NCBI GenBank assembly: GCA_009704285.1
Contig: WLEM01000032.1
Span: 1 to 6,209 of the forward strand
Direction of reading: 5' to 3'
Length of the DNA: 6,209 nucleotides
Origin: Actinomycetota bacterium
GTDB lineage: Bacteria; Actinomycetota; Actinomycetes; Nanopelagicales; Nanopelagicaceae
Shown: piece after piece, positions 1 to 6,209 of the stretch
How positions within the stretch are numbered: the stretch's first letter is position 1
Layout of the letters: each line of letters opens with the position of its first letter
Translations under genes and position numbers: made by a program
Notes under the pieces: model-generated
The model's database searches: none
What the model saw: the letters and a program-made list of their open reading frames with translations, nothing else
Told to the model about the DNA's origin: nothing

Positions 1-499
1 AGCTATTTTCTTAATGGGTCCACATGCAAAGGGTGAGACTTTGTCACTTGCTTTTGCAGGTGAAGGACAACACCAAGATTCAGGTGCAAAGATGGTTCAC
101 GCTGCTCCTTACACATCATCTTCTGTAATTTCTAAATCAGTCGCACGTGGTGGAGGTCGTACTTCTTACCGTGGACTGGTAAAGGTTGAAAAGGGAGCAC
201 ATCACTCCAAGAGCACTGTTAAGTGCGATGCACTTTTGGTTGACACAATCTCGCGTTCAGATACATACCCATATGTAGATGTTCGTGAAGATGATGTTTC
301 TATGGGTCATGAAGCAACAGTTTCGAAGGTTAGCGATGATCAACTCTTCTATTTAATGTCTCGGGGACTTGGCGAAGATGAAGCAATGGCGATGATTGTT
401 CGTGGCTTTATTGAGCCGATAGCTAAAGAGTTGCCAATGGAGTACGCCCTTGAACTTAATCGTTTGATTGAGTTACAAATGGAAGGTGCAGTTGGTTAA
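1..499 (+). CDS. sufB: SufB, Fe-S cluster scaffold subunit (C-terminal part, 5' truncated by window edge)
   Basis: SufB is the main scaffold of the cytoplasmic SufBCD complex, on which new Fe-S clusters are built before transfer to apoproteins. The reading frame is open from base 2, so the Met codon at base 14 is internal, not a start. About 165 residues remain, roughly the last third of a family protein of about 470. Visible family landmarks are GPHAKGE, AFAGEGQHQDSGAKMVH, SRSDTYPYV, GHEATVSK, DQLFYLMSRGL and the ending ELNRLIELQMEGAVG. The cysteine in VKCDALL (codon 224-226) aligns by eye with E. coli SufB Cys405, a residue implicated in cluster assembly at the SufB-SufD interface; the HEA of GHEAT lies in the same functional region. 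The stop codon shares one base with the sufD start (TAATG), which indicates translational coupling. No intein is seen in the visible part, unlike the intein-containing SufB of Mycobacterium tuberculosis. Identity is essentially certain. Confidence 0.97.
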   Translation, partial: AIFLMGPHAKGETLSLAFAGEGQHQDSGAKMVHAAPYTSSSVISKSVARGGGRTSYRGLVKVEKGAHHSKSTVKCDALLVDTISRSDTYPYVDVREDDVSMGHEATVSKVSDDQLFYLMSRGLGEDEAMAMIVRGFIEPIAKELPMEYALELNRLIELQMEGAVG

Positions 500-1584
500 T
501 GAGTGCACTTGCGACAAATTATTTAACTCCAACAGGTCGTGAAGAGGCTTGGCGTTTTACACCGCTTAAGCGCTTAGCTGGGCTGCATGACAATTCCACC
601 AAGGTGGTGGACCATATATCTATTTCAGCAAAATCCCAGCTGCCAAATGGTGTAATGCTTGCAATAGCTAATGCTTCAGAGTATCCACCTTCTTACACCA
701 GTACCGATGTTGTCACTAATCGTGTCAGACAAGAGGTTAAGAAGGTTTCAGTTCTCACCATCGCAAAGGATGTTGAACTGCCTGAAAGTATTTATCTGTC
801 TCGCAATTGTTCATCCTCACCTGAGGTGAGTCGGATAGTGATCCAAGCGGGTGCAAATAGCAAAAGCACGGTAGTAATTGAGAACACTGGAAAGGGTGAG
901 ATTGGTGAAGAGATTGAAATTAATCTCTCACCTGGGGCCTCATTAGATCTCATCTCGCTTCAGGAGTGGGATAGATCAGCAGTTCATATCGCTCAACATC
1001 ATGCGATTGTTAGCAAAGATGCTCAATTCACATCTTATGTAGTTTCCGTAGGTGGTTCAGTTGTACGAATAAGTCCAACTGTTGAATTTACTGGCGCTGG
1101 ATCATTTGCTGATCTGTATGGCGTTTACTTTGCTACCGATGGACAGCATTTAGAGCATCGCATTCATGTTAATCACAATGTTCCCAATGCCAAATCCAGA
1201 GTTAATTACAAGGGAGCGTTGGCTGGTAAAGAGGCTCATACGGTTTGGATTGGTGATGTTTATATCCATAAAGGTGCGGATGGCACTGACACCTATGAAT
1301 TAAATCGAAATCTTCTTTTGACTGAAGGTGCTAGAGCAGATTCAGTACCAAATTTAGAGATTGAAACAGGTGAAATTGTTGGCGCAGGCCATGCCAGCAC
1401 CACAGGTCGCTTTGATGATGAGCAATTGTTTTATCTGCAATCTCGTGGAATTCCAGCAGAGATTGCTAGGCGCTTGGTTATCCGTGGATTCTTCGCCGAA
1501 ATTATTAGCAAATTGAAAAGTTCAGATTTGGAAGATCGTTTAATGCAACGCATTGATGATGAACTTGCAAAGGTGGGCGAGTGA
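499..1584 (+). CDS. sufD: SufD, Fe-S assembly scaffold partner of SufB
   Basis: SufD pairs with SufB and, with the SufC ATPase dimer, forms the SufBC2D scaffold; SufD helps iron entry and interface opening. The 361-residue protein is a normal length. The N-terminus has the conserved GREEAWRFTPLKRLAGL segment (about residues 13-29). The middle is a repetitive beta-helix region. The C-terminal core contains YKGALAGKEAHTVWIGDV (about 237-254), TYELNRNLLL, SVPNLEIETGEIVGAGHAS and DDEQLFYLQSRGIP. His298 in GAGHAS matches by eye the interface histidine of E. coli SufD (His360). The start ATG shares its A with the sufB stop. A GGAAGG about 13 bases upstream is too far to be an ideal ribosome site, so coupling to sufB translation is likely. 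It resembles SufB at the C-terminus because the two are paralogues, but the N-terminus and the sufB just upstream settle the call. Confidence 0.95.
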   Translation: MSALATNYLTPTGREEAWRFTPLKRLAGLHDNSTKVVDHISISAKSQLPNGVMLAIANASEYPPSYTSTDVVTNRVRQEVKKVSVLTIAKDVELPESIYLSRNCSSSPEVSRIVIQAGANSKSTVVIENTGKGEIGEEIEINLSPGASLDLISLQEWDRSAVHIAQHHAIVSKDAQFTSYVVSVGGSVVRISPTVEFTGAGSFADLYGVYFATDGQHLEHRIHVNHNVPNAKSRVNYKGALAGKEAHTVWIGDVYIHKGADGTDTYELNRNLLLTEGARADSVPNLEIETGEIVGAGHASTTGRFDDEQLFYLQSRGIPAEIARRLVIRGFFAEIISKLKSSDLEDRLMQRIDDELAKVGE

Positions 1585-1880
1585 TGGCTGATTTAGCTTA
1601 TGACACTTTAGTAGAAGGAAAACCAGTTGCAGTAGAGGTTAACGGAACTCAAGTTTGCGTTGCCAAGGTTGGTGACGAGGTTTTTGCTGTTGCCGATACC
1701 TGCACTCACTCAGAGGCTTCGTTATCTGAAGGCGAGATCACTGGTAGCAAAATAGAGTGTTGGCTTCACGGGGCTGAGTTTGATCTTCGCACTGGAGAGG
1801 CTCTAACACCACCAGCAACAGCTGCTTTAAAAACTTTTAAGGTTCTACGCAATGGCAATCAAGTAACTATCACCGAGTAA
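1584..1880 (+). CDS. Rieske-type [2Fe-2S] ferredoxin inside the suf operon
   Basis: A small soluble Rieske protein of 98 residues, in the family annotated as non-haem iron dioxygenase ferredoxin subunit. The cluster ligands are all present: CTH (Cys40, His42) and CWLH (Cys59, His62), separated by 16 residues, followed by the usual GAEFDLRTGEAL loop and a PPATAALKTFKV strand. No signal peptide or membrane anchor is seen, so it should be cytoplasmic. No oxygenase or reductase gene is near, and it sits between sufD and sufC, so a role as electron carrier or cluster-related helper of SUF is a better inference than ring hydroxylation; the exact role is not established. Two starts are possible: ATG at 1584 (TGATG, one-base overlap with sufD, chosen because it matches the sufB/sufD junction style) or GTG at 1581 (four-base GTGA overlap, one extra residue). 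The NirD-type nitrite reductase small subunit was considered, but there is no nirB beside it. Confidence 0.9.
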   Translation: MADLAYDTLVEGKPVAVEVNGTQVCVAKVGDEVFAVADTCTHSEASLSEGEITGSKIECWLHGAEFDLRTGEALTPPATAALKTFKVLRNGNQVTITE

Positions 1881-1882
1881 AT

Positions 1883-1887
1883 AGGAG
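1883..1887 (+). promoter_or_regulatory. Ribosome binding site of sufC
   Basis: AGGAG lies six bases before the sufC ATG, in the 13-base gap after the Rieske gene. It is the clearest Shine-Dalgarno sequence in the window; the other suf genes start at overlaps or with weak sites. This suggests sufC translation starts independently, which would suit a subunit needed in two copies per SufBC2D complex (inference). Confidence 0.75.
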
Positions 1888-1893
1888 CAAACA

Positions 1894-2646
1894 ATGAGCG
1901 TATTAGAGATAAAGAACTTACAGGTCAGCGTGGTAACAGATGCTGGAAACAAAGAGATCCTTCGGGGTGTAGATCTAACAATTAAATCTAGCGAAACACA
2001 CGCCATCATGGGACCTAATGGTTCTGGTAAATCAACACTTGCTTACTCCATTGCCGGACATCCAAAGTATTTAATAACCGGTGGTTCCGTCACTTTAGAT
2101 GGCACTGATGTACTTGAAATGAGCGTTGATGAACGAGCAAAGGCCGGGCTGTTCTTAGCGATGCAGTATCCAGTGGAGGTTCCGGGAGTTTCAGTATCTA
2201 ACTTTTTGCGCACTGCGGTAACTGCAATTCGGGGCGAAGCGCCAAAGGTTAGAACTTGGGTTGGAGAAGTAAAAGAAGCGATGGCTTCACTAAATATTGA
2301 TACCACCTTTTCAGAGCGAAATGTAAATGAAGGTTTCTCTGGCGGAGAGAAGAAGCGTCATGAAATCTTGCAAATGGAATTGCTAAGACCAAAAATTGCA
2401 ATTCTTGATGAAACTGATTCTGGGCTCGATGTAGATGCGTTAAGAATTGTTTCAGGGGGAGTTAATAGAGTTAAAGCTAACTCAGACCTTGGTGTTATGT
2501 TGATAACCCACTACACCAGAATTTTGCGTTACATCAAGCCAGATTTCGTCCATGTGTTCGCCAATGGAAAGATAGTAGAAGAAGGCGGTCCTGAGTTAGC
2601 GGACAAACTTGAAGAGAAGGGTTATGCAGAGTACATAACTGCCTAA
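1894..2646 (+). CDS. sufC: SufC, ATPase of the SufBCD Fe-S assembly complex
   Basis: SufC is a soluble ABC-type ATPase that binds SufB and SufD and drives the shape changes needed for cluster building; it is not a transporter subunit. At 250 residues it is a full-length family member. The motifs appear in order: Walker A GPNGSGKST (40-48, Lys46), Q-loop Gln91 in AMQYP, signature FSGGEKKR (148-155), Walker B and D-loop ILDETDSGLDVDAL (170-183) with catalytic Glu173, and the switch histidine His206 in ITHYTRIL. GFSGGEKKRHEILQM and DETDSGLDVDAL are SufC hallmarks that separate it from importer ATPases. It has its own strong ribosome site and is followed three bases later by sufS. All active residues are intact. 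Confidence 0.97.
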   Translation: MSVLEIKNLQVSVVTDAGNKEILRGVDLTIKSSETHAIMGPNGSGKSTLAYSIAGHPKYLITGGSVTLDGTDVLEMSVDERAKAGLFLAMQYPVEVPGVSVSNFLRTAVTAIRGEAPKVRTWVGEVKEAMASLNIDTTFSERNVNEGFSGGEKKRHEILQMELLRPKIAILDETDSGLDVDALRIVSGGVNRVKANSDLGVMLITHYTRILRYIKPDFVHVFANGKIVEEGGPELADKLEEKGYAEYITA

Positions 2647-2649
2647 TTC

Positions 2650-3897
2650 ATGAGTACCGATCTATCTTTATATAAGAAGGATTTTCCGATATTTTCACGC
2701 TCTGTTCGTGGTGGAAATCCATTAATCTATTTAGATAGTGGTGCCACATCCCAGAAACCGGAAGTAGTTATCCAGGCTGAAGCAGATTTTTATCGTACAA
2801 AAAATGCAGCAGTTCATAGAGGTGCACATCTATTAGCTGAAGAGGCTTCAGATGCATATGAGGGCGCTCGGGAAAATGTGGCTCGCTTCATTGGCGCCGC
2901 TTCATCAGAGGTGATTTTCACAAAAAGTGCAACGGAGTCACTGAATTTTCTTGCAACCTCATTTGGAAATCCAGATTCTCGTATTGCGATTAAACCAGGT
3001 GATGAAATTGTTGTTACCGAAATGGAACACCATGCAAATTTGATTCCTTGGCAACAATTGGCCAAGCGATCAGGAGCTAAATTAACCTGGTTATCAATCA
3101 CTACTGATGGTCGACTTGATCTATCAAATATTGATCAGATTATAAATAGTAGAACTAAGATTGTTGCAATTACCCATCAATCAAATGTTTTTGGAACCGT
3201 AGTTCCGATTGATCTAATTGTTAAAGCTGCTCGCAATGTTGGTGCATTAATTGTGTTAGATGCGTGTCAATCTGTTCCACATTTTGCTGTAGATGTTAAG
3301 CAATTAGGAGTTGATTTCTTAGCATTTTCTGGCCACAAGGTATTGGGCCCAACTGGTATCGGTGTCTTATGGGGTAAATCTGAATTGTTGGACAAACTAG
3401 AGCCAGCCATATTTGGCGGCTCTATGGTTGATTCAGTAACGATGATTGGGGCAACCTGGGCACAATCTCCTAGAAAATTTGAAGCAGGAGTACCAAATAT
3501 GGCGCAAGCTGTTGGTCTTTCAGCGGCAATTGATTACTTAACCAAAATAGGAATGCAAAATCTTGCTCAACATGAGCACAAACTTACCGAAGAGCTATTA
3601 GCAGGATTTAAGGAAATGAAAGAGGTCACCGTTGTTGGACCTTTGGACATGAAAGATCGAGGAGGCGTAGTTTCATTTACCGTAGACGGCGTTCACCCGC
3701 ATGATGTTGGTCAGGTACTAGATCAGTATGGAATCGCTGTAAGAACGGGTCATCATTGCGCTTGGCCCTTGATGAAAAAACTCAATCTAGTAGGAACCAC
3801 TCGAGCTTCATTTCATCTTTATAACAACTCTGAGGATGTTTCAAGTCTGCTTAAAGCAGTTGAGAAAGTAACGCAATACTTTAAGGTTTCTAAATAA
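2650..3897 (+). CDS. sufS: SufS, group II cysteine desulfurase
   Basis: This PLP-dependent enzyme converts L-cysteine to L-alanine and holds the sulfur as a persulfide for transfer to SufU. It has 415 residues, a normal length for the SufS/CsdA class. Landmarks in order are YLDSGATSQKP (27-37), NAAVHRGAHLLAEEAS (52-67), TKSATESLNF (91-100), EMEHHANLIPW with the PLP-stacking His127 or His128, LDACQSVPH with Asp204 and Gln207 contacting PLP, FSGHK with the Schiff-base Lys230, GPTGIGVLWG, FEAGVPNMAQAVGL, RTGHHCAWP with the catalytic Cys370, and TTRASFHLYNN with Arg385, the likely substrate carboxylate binder. The short RTGHHCAWP loop marks group II, which needs a partner such as SufU or SufE. 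The start lies three bases after the sufC stop, without a good ribosome site, so coupled translation is likely. All catalytic residues are present. Confidence 0.97.
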   Translation: MSTDLSLYKKDFPIFSRSVRGGNPLIYLDSGATSQKPEVVIQAEADFYRTKNAAVHRGAHLLAEEASDAYEGARENVARFIGAASSEVIFTKSATESLNFLATSFGNPDSRIAIKPGDEIVVTEMEHHANLIPWQQLAKRSGAKLTWLSITTDGRLDLSNIDQIINSRTKIVAITHQSNVFGTVVPIDLIVKAARNVGALIVLDACQSVPHFAVDVKQLGVDFLAFSGHKVLGPTGIGVLWGKSELLDKLEPAIFGGSMVDSVTMIGATWAQSPRKFEAGVPNMAQAVGLSAAIDYLTKIGMQNLAQHEHKLTEELLAGFKEMKEVTVVGPLDMKDRGGVVSFTVDGVHPHDVGQVLDQYGIAVRTGHHCAWPLMKKLNLVGTTRASFHLYNNSEDVSSLLKAVEKVTQYFKVSK

Positions 3898-4331
3898 TGG
3901 AATTGGATTCACTCTACCAAGAGGTAATTTTGGATCATTATCGGACACCTTTGAATAAAGGTCTTTCCGCAGAGAAGGATATTCAAGTCCATCACAACAA
4001 CCCAAGTTGCGGTGATGAAGTTACTTTGAATCTAACAATGCGAGATGGATATGTGAAACAGATAACTTGGGATGGAGTCGGCTGTTCAATATCAATGGCA
4101 AGTACGTCTGTTATGAGTGATTTGTTGTCAGGCAAGCAGTATCAACAAGCTATGAAAGTTTTGGAAGCTTTTGTGGAATTGATGCAAAGCAAAGGGCAAT
4201 CCATGGGGGATGAAGAGTTGCTTGAAGATGGCGTTGCTTTTGCGGGTGTGTCTAAATTTCCAGCAAGAATTAAGTGCGCGCTTTTGGGCTGGATGGCTTT
4301 CAAAGATGCATCAACACAATTGATGGCGTAG
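3897..4331 (+). CDS. sufU: SufU, zinc-dependent sulfur acceptor for SufS
   Basis: SufU is an IscU-fold zinc protein that takes the persulfide sulfur from SufS and passes it to the SufBCD scaffold. Its 144 residues match the usual SufU length. Expected zinc ligands are Cys38 and Asp40 in NNPSCGDEV, Cys63 in GVGCSISMAS and Cys127 in ARIKCALL. About 64 residues separate the second and third cysteines, including the extra segment (about residues 95-118) that distinguishes SufU from IscU. No lysine-rich IscU motif or HscA-binding LPPVK is seen. The start shares one base with the sufS stop (TAATG), so the enzyme and its acceptor should be made together. No sufE is present in the window, consistent with SufU serving as the SufS partner. 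Confidence 0.95.
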   Translation: MELDSLYQEVILDHYRTPLNKGLSAEKDIQVHHNNPSCGDEVTLNLTMRDGYVKQITWDGVGCSISMASTSVMSDLLSGKQYQQAMKVLEAFVELMQSKGQSMGDEELLEDGVAFAGVSKFPARIKCALLGWMAFKDASTQLMA

Positions 4332-4340
4332 AATAAATCT

Positions 4341-4652
4341 ATGAGTGCAACAATTGATGATATTACCGAGGCAATGAAAGATGTTATTGATCCAGAATTA
4401 GGTATTAACGTTGTAGATCTCGGCTTAGTTTATGACATGCGGTTGGATGAAAATAATATTGCAACTCTTGATATGACGCTTACCTCAGCTGCCTGTCCGC
4501 TTCAAGATGTGATCGAAGATCAAACAAGGCAAGTTTTGGCAGATCTAACATCAGATGTGAAAATTAATTGGGTGTGGTTACCACCTTGGGGACCGAATAA
4601 AATCTCTGATGATGGTAGAGAACAGTTACGCTCGATTGGCTTCACCGTTTAA
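4341..4652 (+). CDS. sufT: SufT, MIP18/DUF59-family Fe-S maturation protein
   Basis: This 103-residue protein of the MIP18 (DUF59) family closes the SUF operon, as its homologue does in many Actinobacteria. Family members act as auxiliary factors in Fe-S protein maturation or cluster carriage, probably in the cytoplasm. Visible signatures are DPELGINVVDLGLVYD (17-32), the TLTSAACPLQDVIEDQ segment (46-61) with the conserved Cys52, and the ending WLPPWGPNKISDDGREQLRSIGF (about 79-101; WxP-type motif before a terminal helix). The nine-base gap from sufU and lack of a strong ribosome site suggest it is read as part of the operon. PaaD of the phenylacetate pathway shares this domain but is longer, with extra C-terminal cysteines that are absent here. 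Confidence 0.92.
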   Translation: MSATIDDITEAMKDVIDPELGINVVDLGLVYDMRLDENNIATLDMTLTSAACPLQDVIEDQTRQVLADLTSDVKINWVWLPPWGPNKISDDGREQLRSIGFTV

Positions 4653-4671
4653 GTATTTTGCTCTCTCTCGC

Positions 4672-4683
4672 TAGGGTGTAGTT
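4672..4683 (+). promoter_or_regulatory. Start region of the ABC exporter gene: AGGG ribosome site or leaderless -10 element
   Basis: The 31-base spacer after sufT ends with TAGGGT at 4672-4677, seven bases before the ATG at 4684. It can be read two ways. AGGG (4673-4676) is a modest Shine-Dalgarno at good distance. TAGGGT also fits the actinobacterial TANNNT -10 pattern and would place transcription start at or near the ATG, giving a leaderless mRNA. No convincing -35 is visible. No inverted repeat resembling a terminator lies in the spacer, so read-through from the suf operon is also possible. Confidence 0.35.
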
Positions 4684-6209
4684 ATGTCAATGCACTCAAC
4701 TTGGATGTCATTTCGTTCTTTAACTCAGGATTCTTCGGTCAAAAACCAAAAACTCAAACCAGGCACCTTAAAGCGCATCGCAGGTTTCGCGATTCCATAC
4801 AAGATTTCGCTCTCACTTTTTTTAATCACCGTGGTGATTGATGCCCTTCTGATAGTAGCAACTCCACTTTTGTTAAGGCGCTTGATAGATGAAGGTGTTA
4901 TTCCTAAGAATTCAGAACTGGTTACTCAATTGGCATTAGCAGTTGGAGTGATTGCTTTGCTTGATGCGCTTTTCAGCATGATCGGCAGATGGTTTTCCGC
5001 ACGCATTGGTGAAGGTTTGATTTATGATCTTCGAAGAATGATCTTTGAGCACGTTCAACGCCAATCGATCGCTTTCTTTACTAGAACTCAAACAGGGGCT
5101 TTGATTTCAAGATTAAATTCAGATGTTATAGGTGCTCAACAAGCATTTACATCAACTTTATCTGGGGTAATTAGCAATGTGCTTAGTTTAGTTCTAGTGA
5201 CGATCACAATGTTAACCCTCTCTTGGGAAATCACTCTAATCTCATTAACGCTTCTTCCGCTTTTTTTATACCCAACCAAATGGGTAGGAAGAAAACTTCA
5301 AGGCTATACGCGACAATCTTTTGATATTAATGCTTCTATGTCGGCAACAATGACGGAGCGATTTAATGTTTCTGGAGCTCTTTTGGTCTCTCTCTATGGG
5401 GATTCTGGACGAGAGAAGAAGGAGTTTTCGACAAAAGCGCGCAAGGTTGCAGATATTGGAATCTCAATAGCTTTGTTGAACCGGCTGTTCTTTATTGCTT
5501 TAACCTCGATCGCTGCGATAGCGACCGCGGTGGCTTATGGTTTTGGCGGTCAATTAGCAATCAATCAACAAATCACTGTTGGAACCTTGCTTGCAATAAC
5601 TGCGCTATTAGCACGGCTCTATGGACCACTAACTGCATTATCAAATGTACGAGTGGATGTAATGAGTGCTTTAGTTTCTTTTGAAAGAGTTTTTGAAGTT
5701 TTAGATCTGCAGCCAATGGTAGTAGATCTACCTAATGCCAAAGTTTTGAGTACAGATAAACCAGAATTGACCTTCGAAAATGTGTCTTTCACTTATCCAA
5801 AGGCTGAAGAAATATCTCTAGCATCCCTAGAAATGGCGGCTAAACCAGAGATTGCAGTTACTGGACAAACTTTGAAGAATATTTGCTTTACGGTTAAGCC
5901 TGGCACCCTTACTGGAATAGTTGGACCTTCTGGTGCTGGCAAGAGCACGATAAGTGCATTGATACCGAGGCTCTACGATGTTACATCTGGTCGGATTCTT
6001 ATCCATAATGAAGAAATTCGCAGTAGCACTATAAAATCCTTAAGAAATGTACTCGGAGTAGTTACTCAAGATTCCCAAATGTTTCATGACACGATTCGAA
6101 ACAACCTTTTATATGCAAAAAATGATGCAAGTTTGCAAGAGATCGAATCTGCTTGCAACCTTTTATATGCAAAAAATGATGCAAGTTTGCAAGAGATCGA
6201 ATCTGCTTG
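4684..6209 (+). CDS. ABC exporter half-transporter, fused membrane and ATPase domains (3' truncated by window edge)
   Basis: The frame opens after an in-frame TAG at 4672 and stays open to the window end (508 codons visible). It encodes a subfamily B-type exporter in the inner membrane. The N-terminus is MSMHSTWMSFRSL. Six hydrophobic segments are predicted at about residues 41-65, 79-101, 155-178, 182-200, 264-289 and 298-317, with the coupling region TRTQTGALISRLNSDV (133-148). The ATPase domain begins near 361, with A-loop Tyr371 in FTYP, Walker A GPSGAGKST (414-422, Lys420) and Q-loop Gln462 in VVTQDSQMF. The signature, Walker B and H-loop lie beyond the window. A roughly 25-residue insert (about 373-397, including EEISLASLE) between A-loop and Walker A, and the MHS start, recall an actinobacterial exporter family. 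Substrate is unknown. The last 36 codons contain an exact duplication, so the sequence after residue 491 is not trustworthy. ATG at 4690 is an alternative start. Confidence 0.9.
   Translation, partial: MSMHSTWMSFRSLTQDSSVKNQKLKPGTLKRIAGFAIPYKISLSLFLITVVIDALLIVATPLLLRRLIDEGVIPKNSELVTQLALAVGVIALLDALFSMIGRWFSARIGEGLIYDLRRMIFEHVQRQSIAFFTRTQTGALISRLNSDVIGAQQAFTSTLSGVISNVLSLVLVTITMLTLSWEITLISLTLLPLFLYPTKWVGRKLQGYTRQSFDINASMSATMTERFNVSGALLVSLYGDSGREKKEFSTKARKVADIGISIALLNRLFFIALTSIAAIATAVAYGFGGQLAINQQITVGTLLAITALLARLYGPLTALSNVRVDVMSALVSFERVFEVLDLQPMVVDLPNAKVLSTDKPELTFENVSFTYPKAEEISLASLEMAAKPEIAVTGQTLKNICFTVKPGTLTGIVGPSGAGKSTISALIPRLYDVTSGRILIHNEEIRSSTIKSLRNVLGVVTQDSQMFHDTIRNNLLYAKNDASLQEIESACNLLYAKNDASLQEIESA
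6102..6209 (+). repeat. Perfect 54-base tandem duplication at the window end
   Basis: Bases 6102-6155 are repeated without a mismatch at 6156-6209, and the second copy stops exactly at the last base. The unit is 18 codons, so the exporter frame is kept and the peptide NLLYAKNDASLQEIESAC appears twice. The first copy is the expected continuation after the Q-loop. The second replaces the region where exporters normally continue towards the signature motif. An assembly end artefact is the likeliest cause. Confidence 0.95.

Noticed and set aside
14..16. ATG at base 14 as the start of a 161-residue protein
   Set aside because: The frame is open to the left edge, and the residues before it continue the SufB family sequence, so this is an internal methionine.
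567..576. Ten-base perfect palindrome TAAGCGCTTA, considered as an operator
   Set aside because: It lies within codons for the conserved SufD segment PLKRLAGL, far from any promoter, and is explained by codon content.
595..611. Six-bp hairpin TCCACC/GGTGGA with a five-base loop, considered as a terminator or attenuator
   Set aside because: It sits inside sufD, has no T-run after it, and is short enough to arise by chance.
1584..1880. Rieske protein as part of an aromatic-ring dioxygenase system
   Set aside because: No oxygenase or ferredoxin reductase gene is in the window, and all neighbours within the operon are Fe-S assembly genes.
2043..2306. Open frame of 87 codons on the - strand inside sufC
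   Set aside because: It is fully antisense to conserved SufC coding sequence, has no recognisable domain and no promoter or ribosome site.
2814..3101. Open frame of 95 codons on the - strand inside sufS
   Set aside because: It is antisense to conserved SufS coding sequence and its composition looks like a shadow of that gene; no family features are seen.
6102..6209. Terminal repeats as the start of a CRISPR array or minisatellite
   Set aside because: The copies are directly adjacent with no spacers, number only two, and are in-frame exporter coding sequence.

Overview
The window carries most of a SUF iron-sulfur cluster assembly operon on the + strand. It is followed, after a short gap, by the first part of a type IV (exporter-fold) ABC transporter that runs off the right end. 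The gene order is sufB (3' part only) - sufD - Rieske-type ferredoxin - sufC - sufS - sufU - sufT - ABC exporter. This order, with SufU rather than SufE, a Rieske protein between sufD and sufC, and SufT closing the operon, is typical of Actinobacteria. The DNA is AT-rich (roughly 40% G+C in sampled lines), uses TTA and AAA freely, and is very tightly packed. A small-genome, low-GC planktonic actinobacterium, such as the freshwater acI/Nanopelagicales group, fits best. That placement is inference from protein resemblance and composition, not from a marker gene.

Bases 1-4652 are one continuous gene train. sufB/sufD and sufS/sufU share one base (TAATG), sufD and the Rieske gene overlap at TGATG (or GTGA), and the remaining gaps are 3 to 13 bases. 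There is no room for internal promoters between genes, so co-transcription and translational coupling are expected. The operon's promoter, any SufR-type regulator and the first two-thirds of sufB lie left of the window. The parts fit together as known for SUF. SufS takes sulfur from cysteine as a persulfide on Cys370. SufU, a zinc protein, accepts it. The SufB-SufC-SufD ATPase scaffold builds the cluster, and SufT helps mature or deliver clusters. The Rieske protein is a plausible electron carrier for the pathway, but its role there is unproven.

Bases 4653-4683 are a 31-base spacer with no terminator-like hairpin. From 4684 to the end runs an exporter half-transporter with six predicted membrane segments and an ATPase domain cut off before its signature motif. 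The last 108 bases are a perfect 54-base tandem duplication ending exactly at the window edge. It is more likely an assembly artefact than biology.

I see no novel defence, mobile or regulatory system here. The main points worth a second look are the terminal duplication, the Rieske protein embedded in the operon, and the possible link or leaderless start of the ABC exporter gene.
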